NCBI GenBank assembly: GCA_036339375.1
Contig: JAYZBC010000050.1
Span: 1 to 58,448, forward strand
Direction of reading: 5' to 3'
From: JAYZBC01 sp036339375
GTDB lineage: Bacteria; Pseudomonadota; Alphaproteobacteria; MPNO01; UBA2964
DNA: 58,448 nucleotides
Part shown: positions 1 through 8,709 of the stretch, piece by piece
How positions within the stretch are numbered: position 1 is the stretch's first letter
How the letters are laid out: every line of letters begins with the position of its first letter
Made by a program: the position numbers and the translations under genes
Notes under the pieces: generated by a model
Seen by the model: only the letters and a program-made list of their open reading frames with translations
The model's database searches: none
Told to the model about the DNA's origin: nothing

Positions 1-33
1 ACTGAGGTTTAGTTTTTCTAGCGCAAGCATAAA

Positions 34-60
34 TCAGGGGCCCTGAATTTTGTTATTTTT
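34..60 (+). terminator. possible small intrinsic terminator of a gene left of the window
   Basis: TCAGG (34-38) can pair with CCTGA (42-46) around a three-base loop, and a T-rich tail follows (47-60). The stem is only 5 bp, so this is a weak candidate. If real, it would end a plus-strand gene lying to the left, and the iron-box repeats that follow would then belong to the binding-protein gene at 277. Confidence 0.3.
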
Positions 61-124
61 TGATATTGCAACTCATTCTCAACTTATATCGTTTTTAATG
101 ATATTGCAACTCATTCTCAACTTA
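61..124. repeat. exact 26-bp direct repeat, two copies 38 bp apart, with a Fur-box-like core
   Basis: Positions 61-86 and 99-124 are identical over 26 bases. The core ttgcaactcattctcaa (66-82 and 104-120), read on the other strand, is ttgagaatgagttgcaa. This shares the TGAGAATGA and TTGCAA elements with the box at 222-243 just ahead of the ferric-iron binding-protein gene. The pair is best read as two extra operator copies for a Fur-family iron regulator, serving the gene at 277, a divergent gene to the left, or both. Confidence 0.6.
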
Positions 125-190
125 ATTTTTTAGTCAGGTGAAATAAATAGAATTTGGGGAAAAGTCTTTTAGAATTATGTTTTTGGCCTA

Positions 191-245
191 TTGACAAGTT
201 AAGAATGATTATTATTATTAATGAGAATGATAATGATTTGCAATG
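191..245 (+). promoter_or_regulatory. promoter with overlapping Fur-like iron box for the ferric-iron transporter
   Basis: A TTGACA -35 (191-196) is followed after 16 bases by TATTAT (213-218). Just downstream, gagaatgataatgattt (223-239) closely resembles the Fur consensus built from GATAATGAT repeats. The box lies where a bound repressor would block transcription, 32 bases or more before the start codon at 277. The link to an iron-transport gene supports the reading. Which regulator of the family binds (Fur, Mur or Irr) cannot be told from sequence. Confidence 0.65.
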
Positions 246-276
246 AAACTATAAATAAACTTTAAAAAAAAATAGG

Positions 277-1329
277 ATGAAAAGGGTGTTTTGTAAAAAT
301 TTTAAGAGACTGTACTGGTTTTTTATTTTTGTGGTTTCAATTTTAACTACGGGGACATTTGTTTCCTCTAAATCGGTGATTGCCCAGGAACTTAATATTT
401 ATTCTCACAGACAACCATTCCTCATAAAACCGTTTACCAGTGCATTCAGAAAAATTACAGGTGTGAAGGTTAATGTAGTTTTTGCTGCCAAAGGTTTAGT
501 ACAACGTTTGAAAGCAGAGGGTTCGCGAAGTCCTGCTGATTTAATTCTTACTGTCGATATTGCACGTTTAGATTTTTATGCTCAAAAAGGACTATTTACA
601 CCGGTAGCTTCTAAAGTGCTTAACGCTAATATTCCGTCATATTTGCGAGAAAAAAACAATCTTTGGTATGCATTGTCAAAACGGGCACGAGTGCTTGCAA
701 TAGCTAAAGGGCGTGTAAAACCAAACGAAATTAAAAGGATAGAGGATTTAGAAAAACCGGAATGGAAGGGAAAAATTTGTACCCGTAAAGGGAGCCATGT
801 ATACAATAGAGCTCTCCTTTCATCGATAATAGCAGCCAATGGCAAAATGTCGGCCGAAAAATGGGTTAAGGGCCTTATATCCAATTTGGCAAGGCGTCCT
901 CAGGGTAACGACCGTGCTCAGATAAAGGCTATCGCACAAGGGGTTTGTGATGTTGCAATTATTAATCATTACTACTTTTTTAAAATGAAAAATTCTAAAA
1001 ATCAGGCACAGCGCGATTGGGTGAAGTCAGTTAGAATTTTGTTTTTAAATCAGGGTGATAGGGGTAACCACATCAACGTTACAGGTATTGGTGTTGCTAA
1101 ACACTCAAAGAACAAAAACAATGCAATTCGATTCATGGAATTTTTAAGTAATGATTTTGCGCAAAACCTTTACGCCAAAATCAATTACGAATATCCAATA
1201 AAACTGTCTGTAAAGCCAAGTGTTGAGGTTCTTTCATTAGGAAAATTTAAAGAAGATCAACTTCCCATTGGACTAATTGCAAAATTAGCCCCAGATGCCC
1301 AGAAAATTATTAATCGCGTTGGATGGTAA
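277..1329 (+). CDS. fbpA: ferric-iron ABC transporter, periplasmic binding protein (FbpA/FutA type)
   Basis: Extracytoplasmic solute-binding protein that captures Fe(III) in the periplasm and hands it to an inner-membrane permease. The 350-residue product has a basic and then hydrophobic N-terminus ending near residue 36 (signal peptide, '..VIAQE'), followed by a type-2 periplasmic binding fold starting 'LNIYSHRQPFL'. A Tyr pair in 'NHYYFF' (about residue 231) matches the position of the iron-ligand tyrosines of this family. The stop overlaps the permease start by 7 bases, so the two are co-translated. A Fur-like box and promoter lie directly upstream, which agrees with iron repression. The Shine-Dalgarno is poor (TAGG touching the ATG), but the signal peptide supports this start. 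No ATPase gene follows; it must be encoded elsewhere or the transporter borrows one. The gene symbol is used by family analogy. Confidence 0.88.
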   Translation: MKRVFCKNFKRLYWFFIFVVSILTTGTFVSSKSVIAQELNIYSHRQPFLIKPFTSAFRKITGVKVNVVFAAKGLVQRLKAEGSRSPADLILTVDIARLDFYAQKGLFTPVASKVLNANIPSYLREKNNLWYALSKRARVLAIAKGRVKPNEIKRIEDLEKPEWKGKICTRKGSHVYNRALLSSIIAANGKMSAEKWVKGLISNLARRPQGNDRAQIKAIAQGVCDVAIINHYYFFKMKNSKNQAQRDWVKSVRILFLNQGDRGNHINVTGIGVAKHSKNKNNAIRFMEFLSNDFAQNLYAKINYEYPIKLSVKPSVEVLSLGKFKEDQLPIGLIAKLAPDAQKIINRVGW

Positions 1330-2972
1330 TAAAAAAAACTCATAAAAAAGGAATTTTTCTCAAACACAATTTTAACGGTTGGTCTTTTGGGACACTTTTA
1401 TTTGCATTAATTCTAATAGGCCCTTTTGTTGCTCTATGTTTTACAGCGGTAGGTGACAGCGAGGGTCTTTGGTTACATCTAATTAAAACCGTTTTTCCCC
1501 GGTATGTCGCTAACACGCTTTGGCTGATGTTAGGTGTTGCCATCATTAGTCTCATTTTTGGTATATCAACGGGTTGGGTTATTGCACGTCGAAAATTCCC
1601 AGGGGTGAGCATCCTAGAATGGGCACTTTTACTCCCTGCAACGGTACCTGCCTATATTATTGCCTATACGTACACGGACTTATTTGAATTTGCGGGGCCT
1701 ATTCAAGGGTATTTGCGGGAATTTTTTGGTTGGACCTCCGCAAAGGACTACTGGTTTCCCGAAATTAGGTCAATTGGAGGAGCTATTTTAGTAATGGCTT
1801 CTGTTTTATACCCTTATATATACATCATGGCGCGTACGGCATTTCGTTTAACGCCAGCGTCTTACCTTGAAGTGGCAGAGTTAAACAACCGTAATGCACT
1901 TTTCTCGGTTGACCTGCCATTAGCAAGGCCTGCAATCATAGCGGGTCTAGCCCTAGTTTTAATGGAAGTCCTCTCGGATTTTGGGACGGTTGAATATTTC
2001 GCTGTTGAAACCTTAACGCTCGGCATCTTTAATATTTGGTTGGGAATGAATAATCTTGTAGCGGCGGCTCAAATTGCTGTATTAGCGTTTGTTTTTATCC
2101 TTACTTTGCTAATAATTGAAAAGTCTGCTCGGAAACGTCAAAGGTTTACTGATGCAAGCAGGAGTGGTTCGCCCCTTCCAGCAAAATCTGTAAAATCTAG
2201 CAGAGCATTTTTATATATTTCAATTTGTCTTCTTCCCATCATACTGGGCTTTGTCATACCGGTAAGTGTGCTGTTGAATTTTATTTTCCAGGGTTTGTCG
2301 ATCACAAATGTCGAAATGCTCAAACACGCTACTCTAAATTCTTTAAGCGTGGCCTTGGGGGCGTCTGTTATTGTCGTATTTCTAGCGACTATCATGGTTT
2401 TGGTTAACAACTACCAACAACATCCGCTCATCAATAGTATGACCAAGGTTTCCGTCATGGGTTATGCATTTCCGGGTGCTATTCTTGCAATCGGGGTGGT
2501 GACATTTGCAGGGGCCATTGATAAAACCTTTCAGTTATTTTTAGTAGAAATTTTCGATTTTTCTTATGATGGATTTTTGATTGGCAGTGTATGGCTACTA
2601 ATATTTGCTTTTGTTGTTCGTTTTCAAGCAATTGGGCATGGTGCGCTCATTTCCGGTGTAGAACGCTTGTCACCAAACATTATGAGTGCGAGTTTGGTTT
2701 TAGGCCGAAGTTTTTCTAAAAGTATGGCGCTACTGGCTCCCCCTTTGCTACGCAAGTCTATGTTGGCAGGTGGAATCTTGGTCTTTGTAGATGTGATGAA
2801 GGAATTGCCAATGACTTTACTTTTGCGTCCTTTTAACTATGAGACACTTTCAACTTATGTTTACCAATTTGCTAAAGATGAAATGCTGGAAGAATCGGCG
2901 ATTGCTGCGCTCACCATTGTCTTAGCGGGTCTCATACCTGTAATTCTTATGAACGCATTACAGCGCCGATAA
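1323..2972 (+). CDS. fbpB: ferric-iron ABC transporter, fused two-module permease (FbpB type)
   Basis: Inner-membrane channel subunit of the Fe(III) importer. The 549 residues contain about twelve hydrophobic segments arranged as two homologous permease modules (about residues 60-270 and 330-545), the usual size and layout of FbpB/SfuB proteins. The EAA-like loop of the first module reads 'YLEVAELNNRNALFSVDLPLARP' in part; the second module shows 'GRSFSKSMALLAPPLLRKS'. The start ATG lies inside the end of the binding-protein gene (7-base overlap), indicating a two-gene operon under the same iron-responsive promoter. The next gene, pckA, is convergent, so the operon ends here without an fbpC ATPase. 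No hairpin terminator is evident in the 56 bases between the two stop codons. Confidence 0.88.
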   Translation: MVIKKTHKKGIFLKHNFNGWSFGTLLFALILIGPFVALCFTAVGDSEGLWLHLIKTVFPRYVANTLWLMLGVAIISLIFGISTGWVIARRKFPGVSILEWALLLPATVPAYIIAYTYTDLFEFAGPIQGYLREFFGWTSAKDYWFPEIRSIGGAILVMASVLYPYIYIMARTAFRLTPASYLEVAELNNRNALFSVDLPLARPAIIAGLALVLMEVLSDFGTVEYFAVETLTLGIFNIWLGMNNLVAAAQIAVLAFVFILTLLIIEKSARKRQRFTDASRSGSPLPAKSVKSSRAFLYISICLLPIILGFVIPVSVLLNFIFQGLSITNVEMLKHATLNSLSVALGASVIVVFLATIMVLVNNYQQHPLINSMTKVSVMGYAFPGAILAIGVVTFAGAIDKTFQLFLVEIFDFSYDGFLIGSVWLLIFAFVVRFQAIGHGALISGVERLSPNIMSASLVLGRSFSKSMALLAPPLLRKSMLAGGILVFVDVMKELPMTLLLRPFNYETLSTYVYQFAKDEMLEESAIAALTIVLAGLIPVILMNALQRR

Positions 2973-3028
2973 ACAATTAGTATTCGAAATTGATAAAAGT
3001 GCCGCTAGTTTGCTCGAATTGAAAGAAA

Positions 3029-4639
3029 TTAGGCTGCAGCGTGGATGGCGGCTTTATTAACCTTATCATCAACATCCGCTTCAAAATCTTTGAAATTTTC
3101 TTCAAATTGTTTTGCAAGGTGTTGTGCAGTAGTGTCGTAAGCATTTTTATCATCCCACGTATTTCTTGGGGCTAAAACCTCGTTTGGGACGTCAGGACAA
3201 CCTTCAGGTACAAGGAGTCCAAAGTTGGGGTCGGGAGCGACAGGTACTGAGCCAAGCTTTCCATCCAGAGCAGCTCTTACCATGGCCCGTGTATGAGAAA
3301 TTTTCATACGTTCCCCAACTCCGTATACTCCCCCACTCCAACCGGTGTTGACCAGCCAACAATCAGAATTGTGTTTGGCGATGCGATCACCAAGTAATTT
3401 AGCATAGACAGTGGGGTGTCTGGGTAGGAATGGTGCTCCAAAGCACGTGGAAAATGTAGCTTCAGCGCCCGAGCTCATGCCTCTTTCAGTTCCAGCTACT
3501 TTGGCTGTGTAACCGGATAGGAAATGATACATTGCTTGTTCTGCCGTCAACTTGCTGATCGGTGGCAAAACTCCAAAAGCGTCTGCTGTTAACATAACGA
3601 TGTTGTCTGGGTGCCCACCCATGCCAGTTTTGCTGACGTTATTAAGAAAATTTATTGGGTATGAAGAACGTGCATTTTCGGCAAGGGAGCCATCATCAAA
3701 ATCCGGCAAGCGCGTTTCGGGATGAAGAACGACGTTTTCAAGTACTGTTCCGAAACGACGAGAAGCTTGATAAATTTCGGGTTCAGCTTCCGCAGAGAGG
3801 TTTATGGTTTTTGCGTAACACCCCCCCTCAAAATTAAATACACCATTATCTGACCAGCCGTGTTCATCGTCACCAATCATTGTACGTGTGGAGTCAGAAG
3901 AAAGCGTGGTTTTTCCAGTTCCTGAAAGTCCAAAAAAGATAGCAACATCTCCCTTCACTCCAATATTTGCGGAACAGTGCATGGTCATCACACCGAGGGC
4001 TGGGAGGATCCAATTCATGACACCAAAAATGCTTTTCTTTATCTCGCCTGTATATAGGCTTCCTCCAACTAAAACTGTTTTCTCTGGGATATTAACCAAA
4101 ATGCAAACTTCACTTTTGGTTCCATCTGTATCTGGGTTTGATTGAAAACTGGGAACCTGAATTACCGTCCACTCTGGCTTAAAGTCAATAAGCTCGTTGT
4201 TATTTGGCTGGATAAACATGTTTCGTGCAAACAAGCTGTGCCAAGCGTTTTCTGTGATAATTCTAATTGGCAGCCGATATTTTGGGTCAGCACCACAAAA
4301 ACAGTCTTGAACGAAGAGCTCCTTACCTTTTAGGTAGTGTGACATACGGGAATGAACAACACTGAAATTATCTGCGCTAATAGGCTGGTTCACTGGTCCC
4401 CACCATACGTCCCCCTGAATTGAAGGGTCTTCTACCATGAATTTGTCTTTTGGAGACCGGCCTGTATACTCTCCAGTTTTTGTAACGAAAGCGCCATCAA
4501 TCGAGAGGACACCCTCACTACGCCGCAGGGCTGCCTCGTAAAGAGGCGCAGCAGACTGATTCCAATGGACGGTTGATAGTTCAGTAAGGCCGTGGTTTTT
4601 TAACTCAAATTTACTAATATGTGATCCAATTTGCTCCAC
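3029..4639 (-). CDS. pckA: phosphoenolpyruvate carboxykinase (ATP)
   Basis: Converts oxaloacetate plus ATP to PEP, CO2 and ADP, the first committed step of gluconeogenesis, in the cytoplasm. The 536-residue length is typical of the ATP-dependent family. Visible signatures are the kinase P-loop 'GLSGTGKTTLS' (about residue 241), the metal-binding 'GDDEHGWSD' shortly after, and 'RSSYPINF' in the C-terminal half. The start is GTG, preceded at seven bases by AGGAGA. The gene is divergent from chvI/chvG, a conserved alphaproteobacterial arrangement; in rhizobia pckA expression is linked to this regulatory region. It is convergent with the iron permease gene. Confidence 0.97.
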   Translation of the reverse strand: MEQIGSHISKFELKNHGLTELSTVHWNQSAAPLYEAALRRSEGVLSIDGAFVTKTGEYTGRSPKDKFMVEDPSIQGDVWWGPVNQPISADNFSVVHSRMSHYLKGKELFVQDCFCGADPKYRLPIRIITENAWHSLFARNMFIQPNNNELIDFKPEWTVIQVPSFQSNPDTDGTKSEVCILVNIPEKTVLVGGSLYTGEIKKSIFGVMNWILPALGVMTMHCSANIGVKGDVAIFFGLSGTGKTTLSSDSTRTMIGDDEHGWSDNGVFNFEGGCYAKTINLSAEAEPEIYQASRRFGTVLENVVLHPETRLPDFDDGSLAENARSSYPINFLNNVSKTGMGGHPDNIVMLTADAFGVLPPISKLTAEQAMYHFLSGYTAKVAGTERGMSSGAEATFSTCFGAPFLPRHPTVYAKLLGDRIAKHNSDCWLVNTGWSGGVYGVGERMKISHTRAMVRAALDGKLGSVPVAPDPNFGLLVPEGCPDVPNEVLAPRNTWDDKNAYDTTAQHLAKQFEENFKDFEADVDDKVNKAAIHAAA

Positions 4640-4958
4640 AATCTTCTCCTGAAAGATTGGTTTTGTGAAAATAATTTCGTATTAAAAAGGTTAAATAATT
4701 AATAGGTAAAGAACATAGCTGTTGCTTTCTTTTATCGCAATACTGGCGATTTTTATTTACTATCAAAAATTTTACAATGCAATTAGGAGAAATTTTATCA
4801 GCTGTGTTATCCAATTTTTTATTTTAATTGGTTTTGTTTTATTCTTTGCCGTATTTGTGCCCCAATTGCATGATTTTTGGATGTTCTGATATTCAAAAGT
4901 GACAACATCTTTTTGTGCAATTACTAGGTTTGTCGTATGTTTGGGAAGAAGGTTAAAA
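4640..4958. other. divergent pckA/chvI intergenic region
   Basis: These 319 AT-rich bases hold the promoters of both divergent genes, but no -35/-10 pair stands out. Two small inverted repeats are visible: ATCGC/GCGAT (4734-4738 and 4746-4750), followed by a T-rich run, and CCAATT/AATTGG (4811-4816 and 4826-4831). Either could be an operator or a chance AT-rich palindrome. No small gene is supported here. Confidence 0.5.
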
Positions 4959-5657
4959 ATGCAAACAATTGCTTTAGTGGACGATGATCGAAATATTTTA
5001 GACTCCGTCACAATGGCGCTTGAGGATGAGGGGTTTAAAGTAAGGGCTTTTACGGATGGCGAGACAGCGTTCCATGGTATTAATAATCGTCTCCCTGATT
5101 TAGCAATTTTGGACATAAAAATGCCACGAATGGATGGGCTTGAACTCCTTAAACGTTTGCGCAAAAAAAGCAATTTTCCGGTAATATTTCTGACATCCAA
5201 AGATGAAGAAATCGATGAAATTTTAGGCTTACGGATGGGAGCTGATGACTATGTTAAAAAGCCATTTTCTCAAAGGCTCTTGATAGAAAGAATTAATACT
5301 TTGCTAAGACGTCATGATAAATTGTCTGTTGAGGAAAATGGGGGAGAAGTAGAGCCTCCAATCATTAGGGGTCACTTGACATTAGATTCTGCTAGACATC
5401 TTTGCACATGGCGAGATTTGCCCGTTAATTTGACAGTCACTGAATTTTTGTTAGTGAAATCTCTAGCCAATCGTCCTGGCCTCGTGAAAAATAGGAATCA
5501 GCTAATGGATGCGGCCTATGGAGAACACATTTACGTTGATGACCGCACAATAGACAGCCATGTAAAAAGGTTGCGGAAGAAATTCAAAGCTGCAGATTCT
5601 GCATTTGATTCAATTATTACCTTGTATGGAATTGGTTATAAATATAGTGAAGCGTGA
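4959..5657 (+). CDS. chvI: two-component response regulator ChvI (OmpR/PhoB type)
   Basis: DNA-binding response regulator partner of the ChvG sensor kinase, a system that in alphaproteobacteria controls envelope and acid or osmotic responses. Residues about 3-115 form the receiver domain: an acidic pocket in 'ALVDDDRN', the phospho-acceptor Asp in 'LAILDIKMPRMDG' and the conserved Lys in 'DDYVKKPFS'. Residues about 130-230 form a winged-helix domain ('VTEFLLVKSLA', 'DDRTIDSHVKRLRKKF'). The start at 4959 has AGAAGG six bases upstream and gives 232 residues, the family length; the frame stays open for 20 more codons upstream, but that stretch does not look like receiver sequence. The sensor gene follows after about 100 bases. 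Confidence 0.95.
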   Translation: MQTIALVDDDRNILDSVTMALEDEGFKVRAFTDGETAFHGINNRLPDLAILDIKMPRMDGLELLKRLRKKSNFPVIFLTSKDEEIDEILGLRMGADDYVKKPFSQRLLIERINTLLRRHDKLSVEENGGEVEPPIIRGHLTLDSARHLCTWRDLPVNLTVTEFLLVKSLANRPGLVKNRNQLMDAAYGEHIYVDDRTIDSHVKRLRKKFKAADSAFDSIITLYGIGYKYSEA

Positions 5658-5759
5658 AACTCTTCCTTATTGATTTCTTGTCACAATGGAAAGAGTATGA
5701 GGAGAACAATCAAATAACGTTTCTCAAAAGAAAGTAAACCCCTCTGAAATAAAAAACCA

Positions 5760-7340
5760 ATGTCATCGCTGACCCGAAAAATTTTATTTGTTTATTTATT
5801 TGCTTTTTTGGTTTTGGTGGCAGGTTTATTGGTATTGGGTGTTGCCTCTGATCCCTACAGAAAAAACCTTTTGAATTCGGAAATAGAGTCATTAAAAACT
5901 CAGGCCAAGGAAATTTCACGAGCTTTGGCGGAGCAGGCCTATAAACCTGGTGTTGGCGGGACAATACAATTAAACATTGATTTGGCCGTTAATATGTTAC
6001 AGCGTCTTGTGATTTCAACTACAGCGCGAACTATCATTTTTGATCAGGATAGAACGGTTGTTTTTGATAGTGGTGTTCTGGATTTATTGGGACCAGTTGG
6101 TGATAGAGTTAAAGTCAGTAAATTGCCTCCGCTGGAAGAAGCCGATTTCATTGGAAATATAATAAGTGATTTAAAAGGGTTTTATAAGGAAACAATAAGT
6201 AGATTTTTGGGGCAACGGCCTACTGTGTATCCCGACGTTGAACCAATAAGGAATAAGGCCGTTTTAGATGTGTTATCTGGAAAAAACTTCGAAGAAATTT
6301 CCCAAGAAACAATACAATTTGGTTTGCCAATCAAACGGTTTGAGAAAATTTTTGGTGCTGTTTTTATAACACGTGATGCAAGTCTAATTGATGATGCATT
6401 TAACTCTTTGGTTATAACAATTTTGGCAATTTTGGTAGTATCTTTTGTTGTAACTATTCCCATTCTTTTGGTTTTCTTTATGCATACAATTCTTAGGCCT
6501 TTGCGTCGGTTGGCAAATGCCGCAGACATGGTCCGAAGTGCTCCTGGAAAAGTACGCACTATACCTGGGTTTGAAAACAGGAATGACGAGATTGGAGCCC
6601 TGGCAGCTGACTTAAACGCAATGACTGACGCACTTTCTCAGCGCTTGGATGCGATCGAAAATTTTGCTGCAGATGTAGCTCATGAAATCAAAAATCCCTT
6701 AACTTCCCTTTTAAGCTCAGTAGAAACAGCAGAACGAATAAAAGACGAAGACAAGCAAAAACGGTTGATGGCGATTATCAAACATGATGTGCAAAGGCTA
6801 GACCGTTTGATATCCGATATTGCGGAAGCTTCAAAATTGGACAGCGAATTATCCCGTGATGAGACCAAAATTCTTGATTTAGAACAAATTTTGTCAGCAT
6901 TAGTTAATGCTCATCAGCAAGCAGAGAAAAAAGAAGGCCGCCAAATTGAATTTACAGCAATTTCGAAAGGACCATATAATTTTATGGGAAACGAGACCAG
7001 GATATTACGGGTTTTTGAGAATTTAATGGATAACGCATTTTCATTCAGTCCCTATGGCGGCTTGGTTGAAGTTCGTATTATGCGGTCCATGGGCAAAGTA
7101 ATTGCAACCATAGAAGATGAAGGCCCTGGAATACCTGAAAGAATGCTGAAAAAAATTTTTGATCGTTTTTATAGTGAACGCCCAAAGGTAGAGGAGTTTG
7201 GGAAACACTCTGGTCTTGGTTTGAGCATATCCCGGCAAATAGTGGAGGCACACCAGGGAACAATAAGCGCTGAAAATAAAAAGGATAAAACAGGGGGCTG
7301 TCAGGGTGCCCGTTTTATCATCAGTCTGCCCGCTGTGTGA
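5760..7340 (+). CDS. chvG: sensor histidine kinase ChvG
   Basis: Membrane sensor kinase that phosphorylates ChvI. The 526-residue product starts with a transmembrane helix (about 8-30), a periplasmic sensor region to about 215, a second helix (about 216-240) and HAMP. The dimerization domain carries the phospho-acceptor His in 'FAADVAHEIKNPLTS' (about residue 308). The ATPase domain follows, with the N box 'NLMDNAFSFSP', G1 'DEGPGIPE' and G2 'SGLGLSISRQIV'. An in-frame stop just upstream fixes the start near 5760, although its Shine-Dalgarno is weak. The stop overlaps the GTG start of hprK (GTGA), so the kinase and the PTS regulatory genes are probably translated from one message. Confidence 0.95.
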   Translation: MSSLTRKILFVYLFAFLVLVAGLLVLGVASDPYRKNLLNSEIESLKTQAKEISRALAEQAYKPGVGGTIQLNIDLAVNMLQRLVISTTARTIIFDQDRTVVFDSGVLDLLGPVGDRVKVSKLPPLEEADFIGNIISDLKGFYKETISRFLGQRPTVYPDVEPIRNKAVLDVLSGKNFEEISQETIQFGLPIKRFEKIFGAVFITRDASLIDDAFNSLVITILAILVVSFVVTIPILLVFFMHTILRPLRRLANAADMVRSAPGKVRTIPGFENRNDEIGALAADLNAMTDALSQRLDAIENFAADVAHEIKNPLTSLLSSVETAERIKDEDKQKRLMAIIKHDVQRLDRLISDIAEASKLDSELSRDETKILDLEQILSALVNAHQQAEKKEGRQIEFTAISKGPYNFMGNETRILRVFENLMDNAFSFSPYGGLVEVRIMRSMGKVIATIEDEGPGIPERMLKKIFDRFYSERPKVEEFGKHSGLGLSISRQIVEAHQGTISAENKKDKTGGCQGARFIISLPAV

Positions 7341-7780
7341 GTTGGTTTTTGGTAATGCTACTCCATGCGACTTGTGTTTCTTTTGAAAAAAAGGGTGTCC
7401 TCTTGCAAGGCCCATCGGGGATAGGAAAATCGGATTTGGCACTGCGTCTAATAGAAACCGGGGGTATTTTGGTTGCAGATGATCAGGTTGATCTTTCTGC
7501 AAAGGCAGAAAATTTGTTTGCCAATGCACCAGAAGCTTTGCTGGGAAAATTAGAAGTTCGTGGTTTGGGAATTATTGAGTTTCCAACTATTCAAAATATT
7601 CCGGTAAAAATTATAGTGGATTTAGTTCAAAAGGAACGGGTTCCACGTTTTCCAGAATTAGAGCACCTGAAAATTTTAAACGTTTGCATTCGGAGAATTT
7701 TTCTTTCCCCTTTTGAGCCATCATGTGCAATCAAAATAAAAACGGCGGTTAAAAATTTTGGGAAGGAAGATCAAGAGTGA
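7337..7780 (+). CDS. hprK: HPr kinase/phosphorylase, short alphaproteobacterial form
   Basis: Phosphorylates (and dephosphorylates) HPr on its regulatory serine. At 147 residues it has only the C-terminal catalytic domain, as usual in Alphaproteobacteria, and lacks the N-terminal domain of the firmicute enzyme. Visible are the P-loop 'GPSGIGKSDLALRL', the catalytic 'VADDQVDL' and the family signature 'LEVRGLGIIEFP'. The likely GTG start overlaps the chvG stop; an ATG at 7355 is an alternative that still retains the whole domain. The target serine (Ser65) is present in the HPr encoded at 9114, so the pathway looks complete. Directly downstream, where rapZ is expected, there is only a pseudogene. 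Confidence 0.93.
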   Translation: MSWFLVMLLHATCVSFEKKGVLLQGPSGIGKSDLALRLIETGGILVADDQVDLSAKAENLFANAPEALLGKLEVRGLGIIEFPTIQNIPVKIIVDLVQKERVPRFPELEHLKILNVCIRRIFLSPFEPSCAIKIKTAVKNFGKEDQE

Positions 7781-8705
7781 CAACTAGAGGGTTTTGGTTT
7801 TCAATATATCTACATTTTTATTTGGGAATGGTTAAACGAAAACGGTATTAAATAGTTTCTGGAGCAGGTCGTTCTACCACGCTTAAAATGATAGAAAATA
7901 TTGGTTACCATGCTATAGATACCTTACCTATAAGGGTACTAAGTAGCATCGTTGAAACCGGGAGAACTTATAAAATTTCCTTGGCTGTAGGTTTATATGT
8001 TCGTTCTGAAGATTTTGATGCAAAAAATATTGAAAGAAAATAAAAAATTATCAAAAAACTCAGTTAGTTTTTGACCTTTTATTTTTGGATTGTAGTGACA
8101 AAATTTTACGAAATCGTTTTAAGGAGACCCGTAGGCGGTATTCCCTGGCAGTAAAGAGAACATTGAAGGAGGCGATTAAATTTGAAGGGCAATTATTGTT
8201 TCGGTTAAGAGATACGAGTAACGAAATTCTGGATACATCCTTGTTGAAACTTTCTGACCTCAGACCAATATTAAATGTTCGATGTTCAATCAAAGCCATA
8301 AGAGTTTTAACAGTGTTTATTTTATCATTTTCCTTTCGTTTTGGCCTTCCAAGAGAATCATATTTGGTTTTTGATGTTCGTTTTTTGTCTAACCTATTTT
8401 ATGTTGCAGGTCTTGAAAAATTAAGGGCTCTGGATCAGCGAGGGGGGGGGTAGTGCATCTCTAAAGTTCGATAGTACATGAGTTTTTTTGCAACTCTTAC
8501 AAATTTGTTTGAAATTATATTGCCGTCTTTTTTCAAGGAGGAAAAAGTTATTTGTCGATTACTTAGGGCCGTACCGGAGGCAAACACTGATCGGGTTTTG
8601 TTTCGGAACAGCTTTCAGCTTGGCTGCAGAAAAATGGTTTAGAAGTTGAAAAACGACATCGCGATATACAAAATTCTCGCTCAGAGAGAGTGCTCTTAAA
8701 GGAAA
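7777..8705 (+). pseudogene. rapZ: decayed rapZ (RNase adapter / P-loop nucleotide-binding protein)
   Basis: The position (between hprK and manX) and residual protein similarity identify a dead rapZ. In frame with a GTG at 7777, which overlaps the hprK stop behind GGAAGGA, there is a TAA and then 'IVSGAGRSTTLKMIENIGYHAIDTLP', a damaged Walker A missing two residues. This ends at a stop at 8041-8043. The next part lies in another frame: 'LLFLDCSDKILRNRFKETRRR', 'ILDTSLLKLSDLRP' and 'FRFGLPRESYLVFDVRFL', ending in a run of nine G (8442-8450) and TAG. A third part near 8546-8680 encodes 'SYLSIT*GRTGGKH*SGFVSEQLSAWLQ', the CTGGKHRS region with two stops. At least two frame changes and several internal stops are present. 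The flanking genes are intact, which argues against a local assembly problem. Confidence 0.9.
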
Positions 8706-8709
8706 AAAT

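Noticed and set aside
7041..7529. A 162-codon open frame antisense to the end of chvG and the start of hprK
   Set aside because: Both sense genes are well-supported by motifs; the antisense product has no family features.
8085..8453. An open frame of 122 codons that could be called a small hypothetical gene
   Set aside because: Its translation is the middle part of RapZ; it is a fragment of the pseudogene and has no ribosome site.
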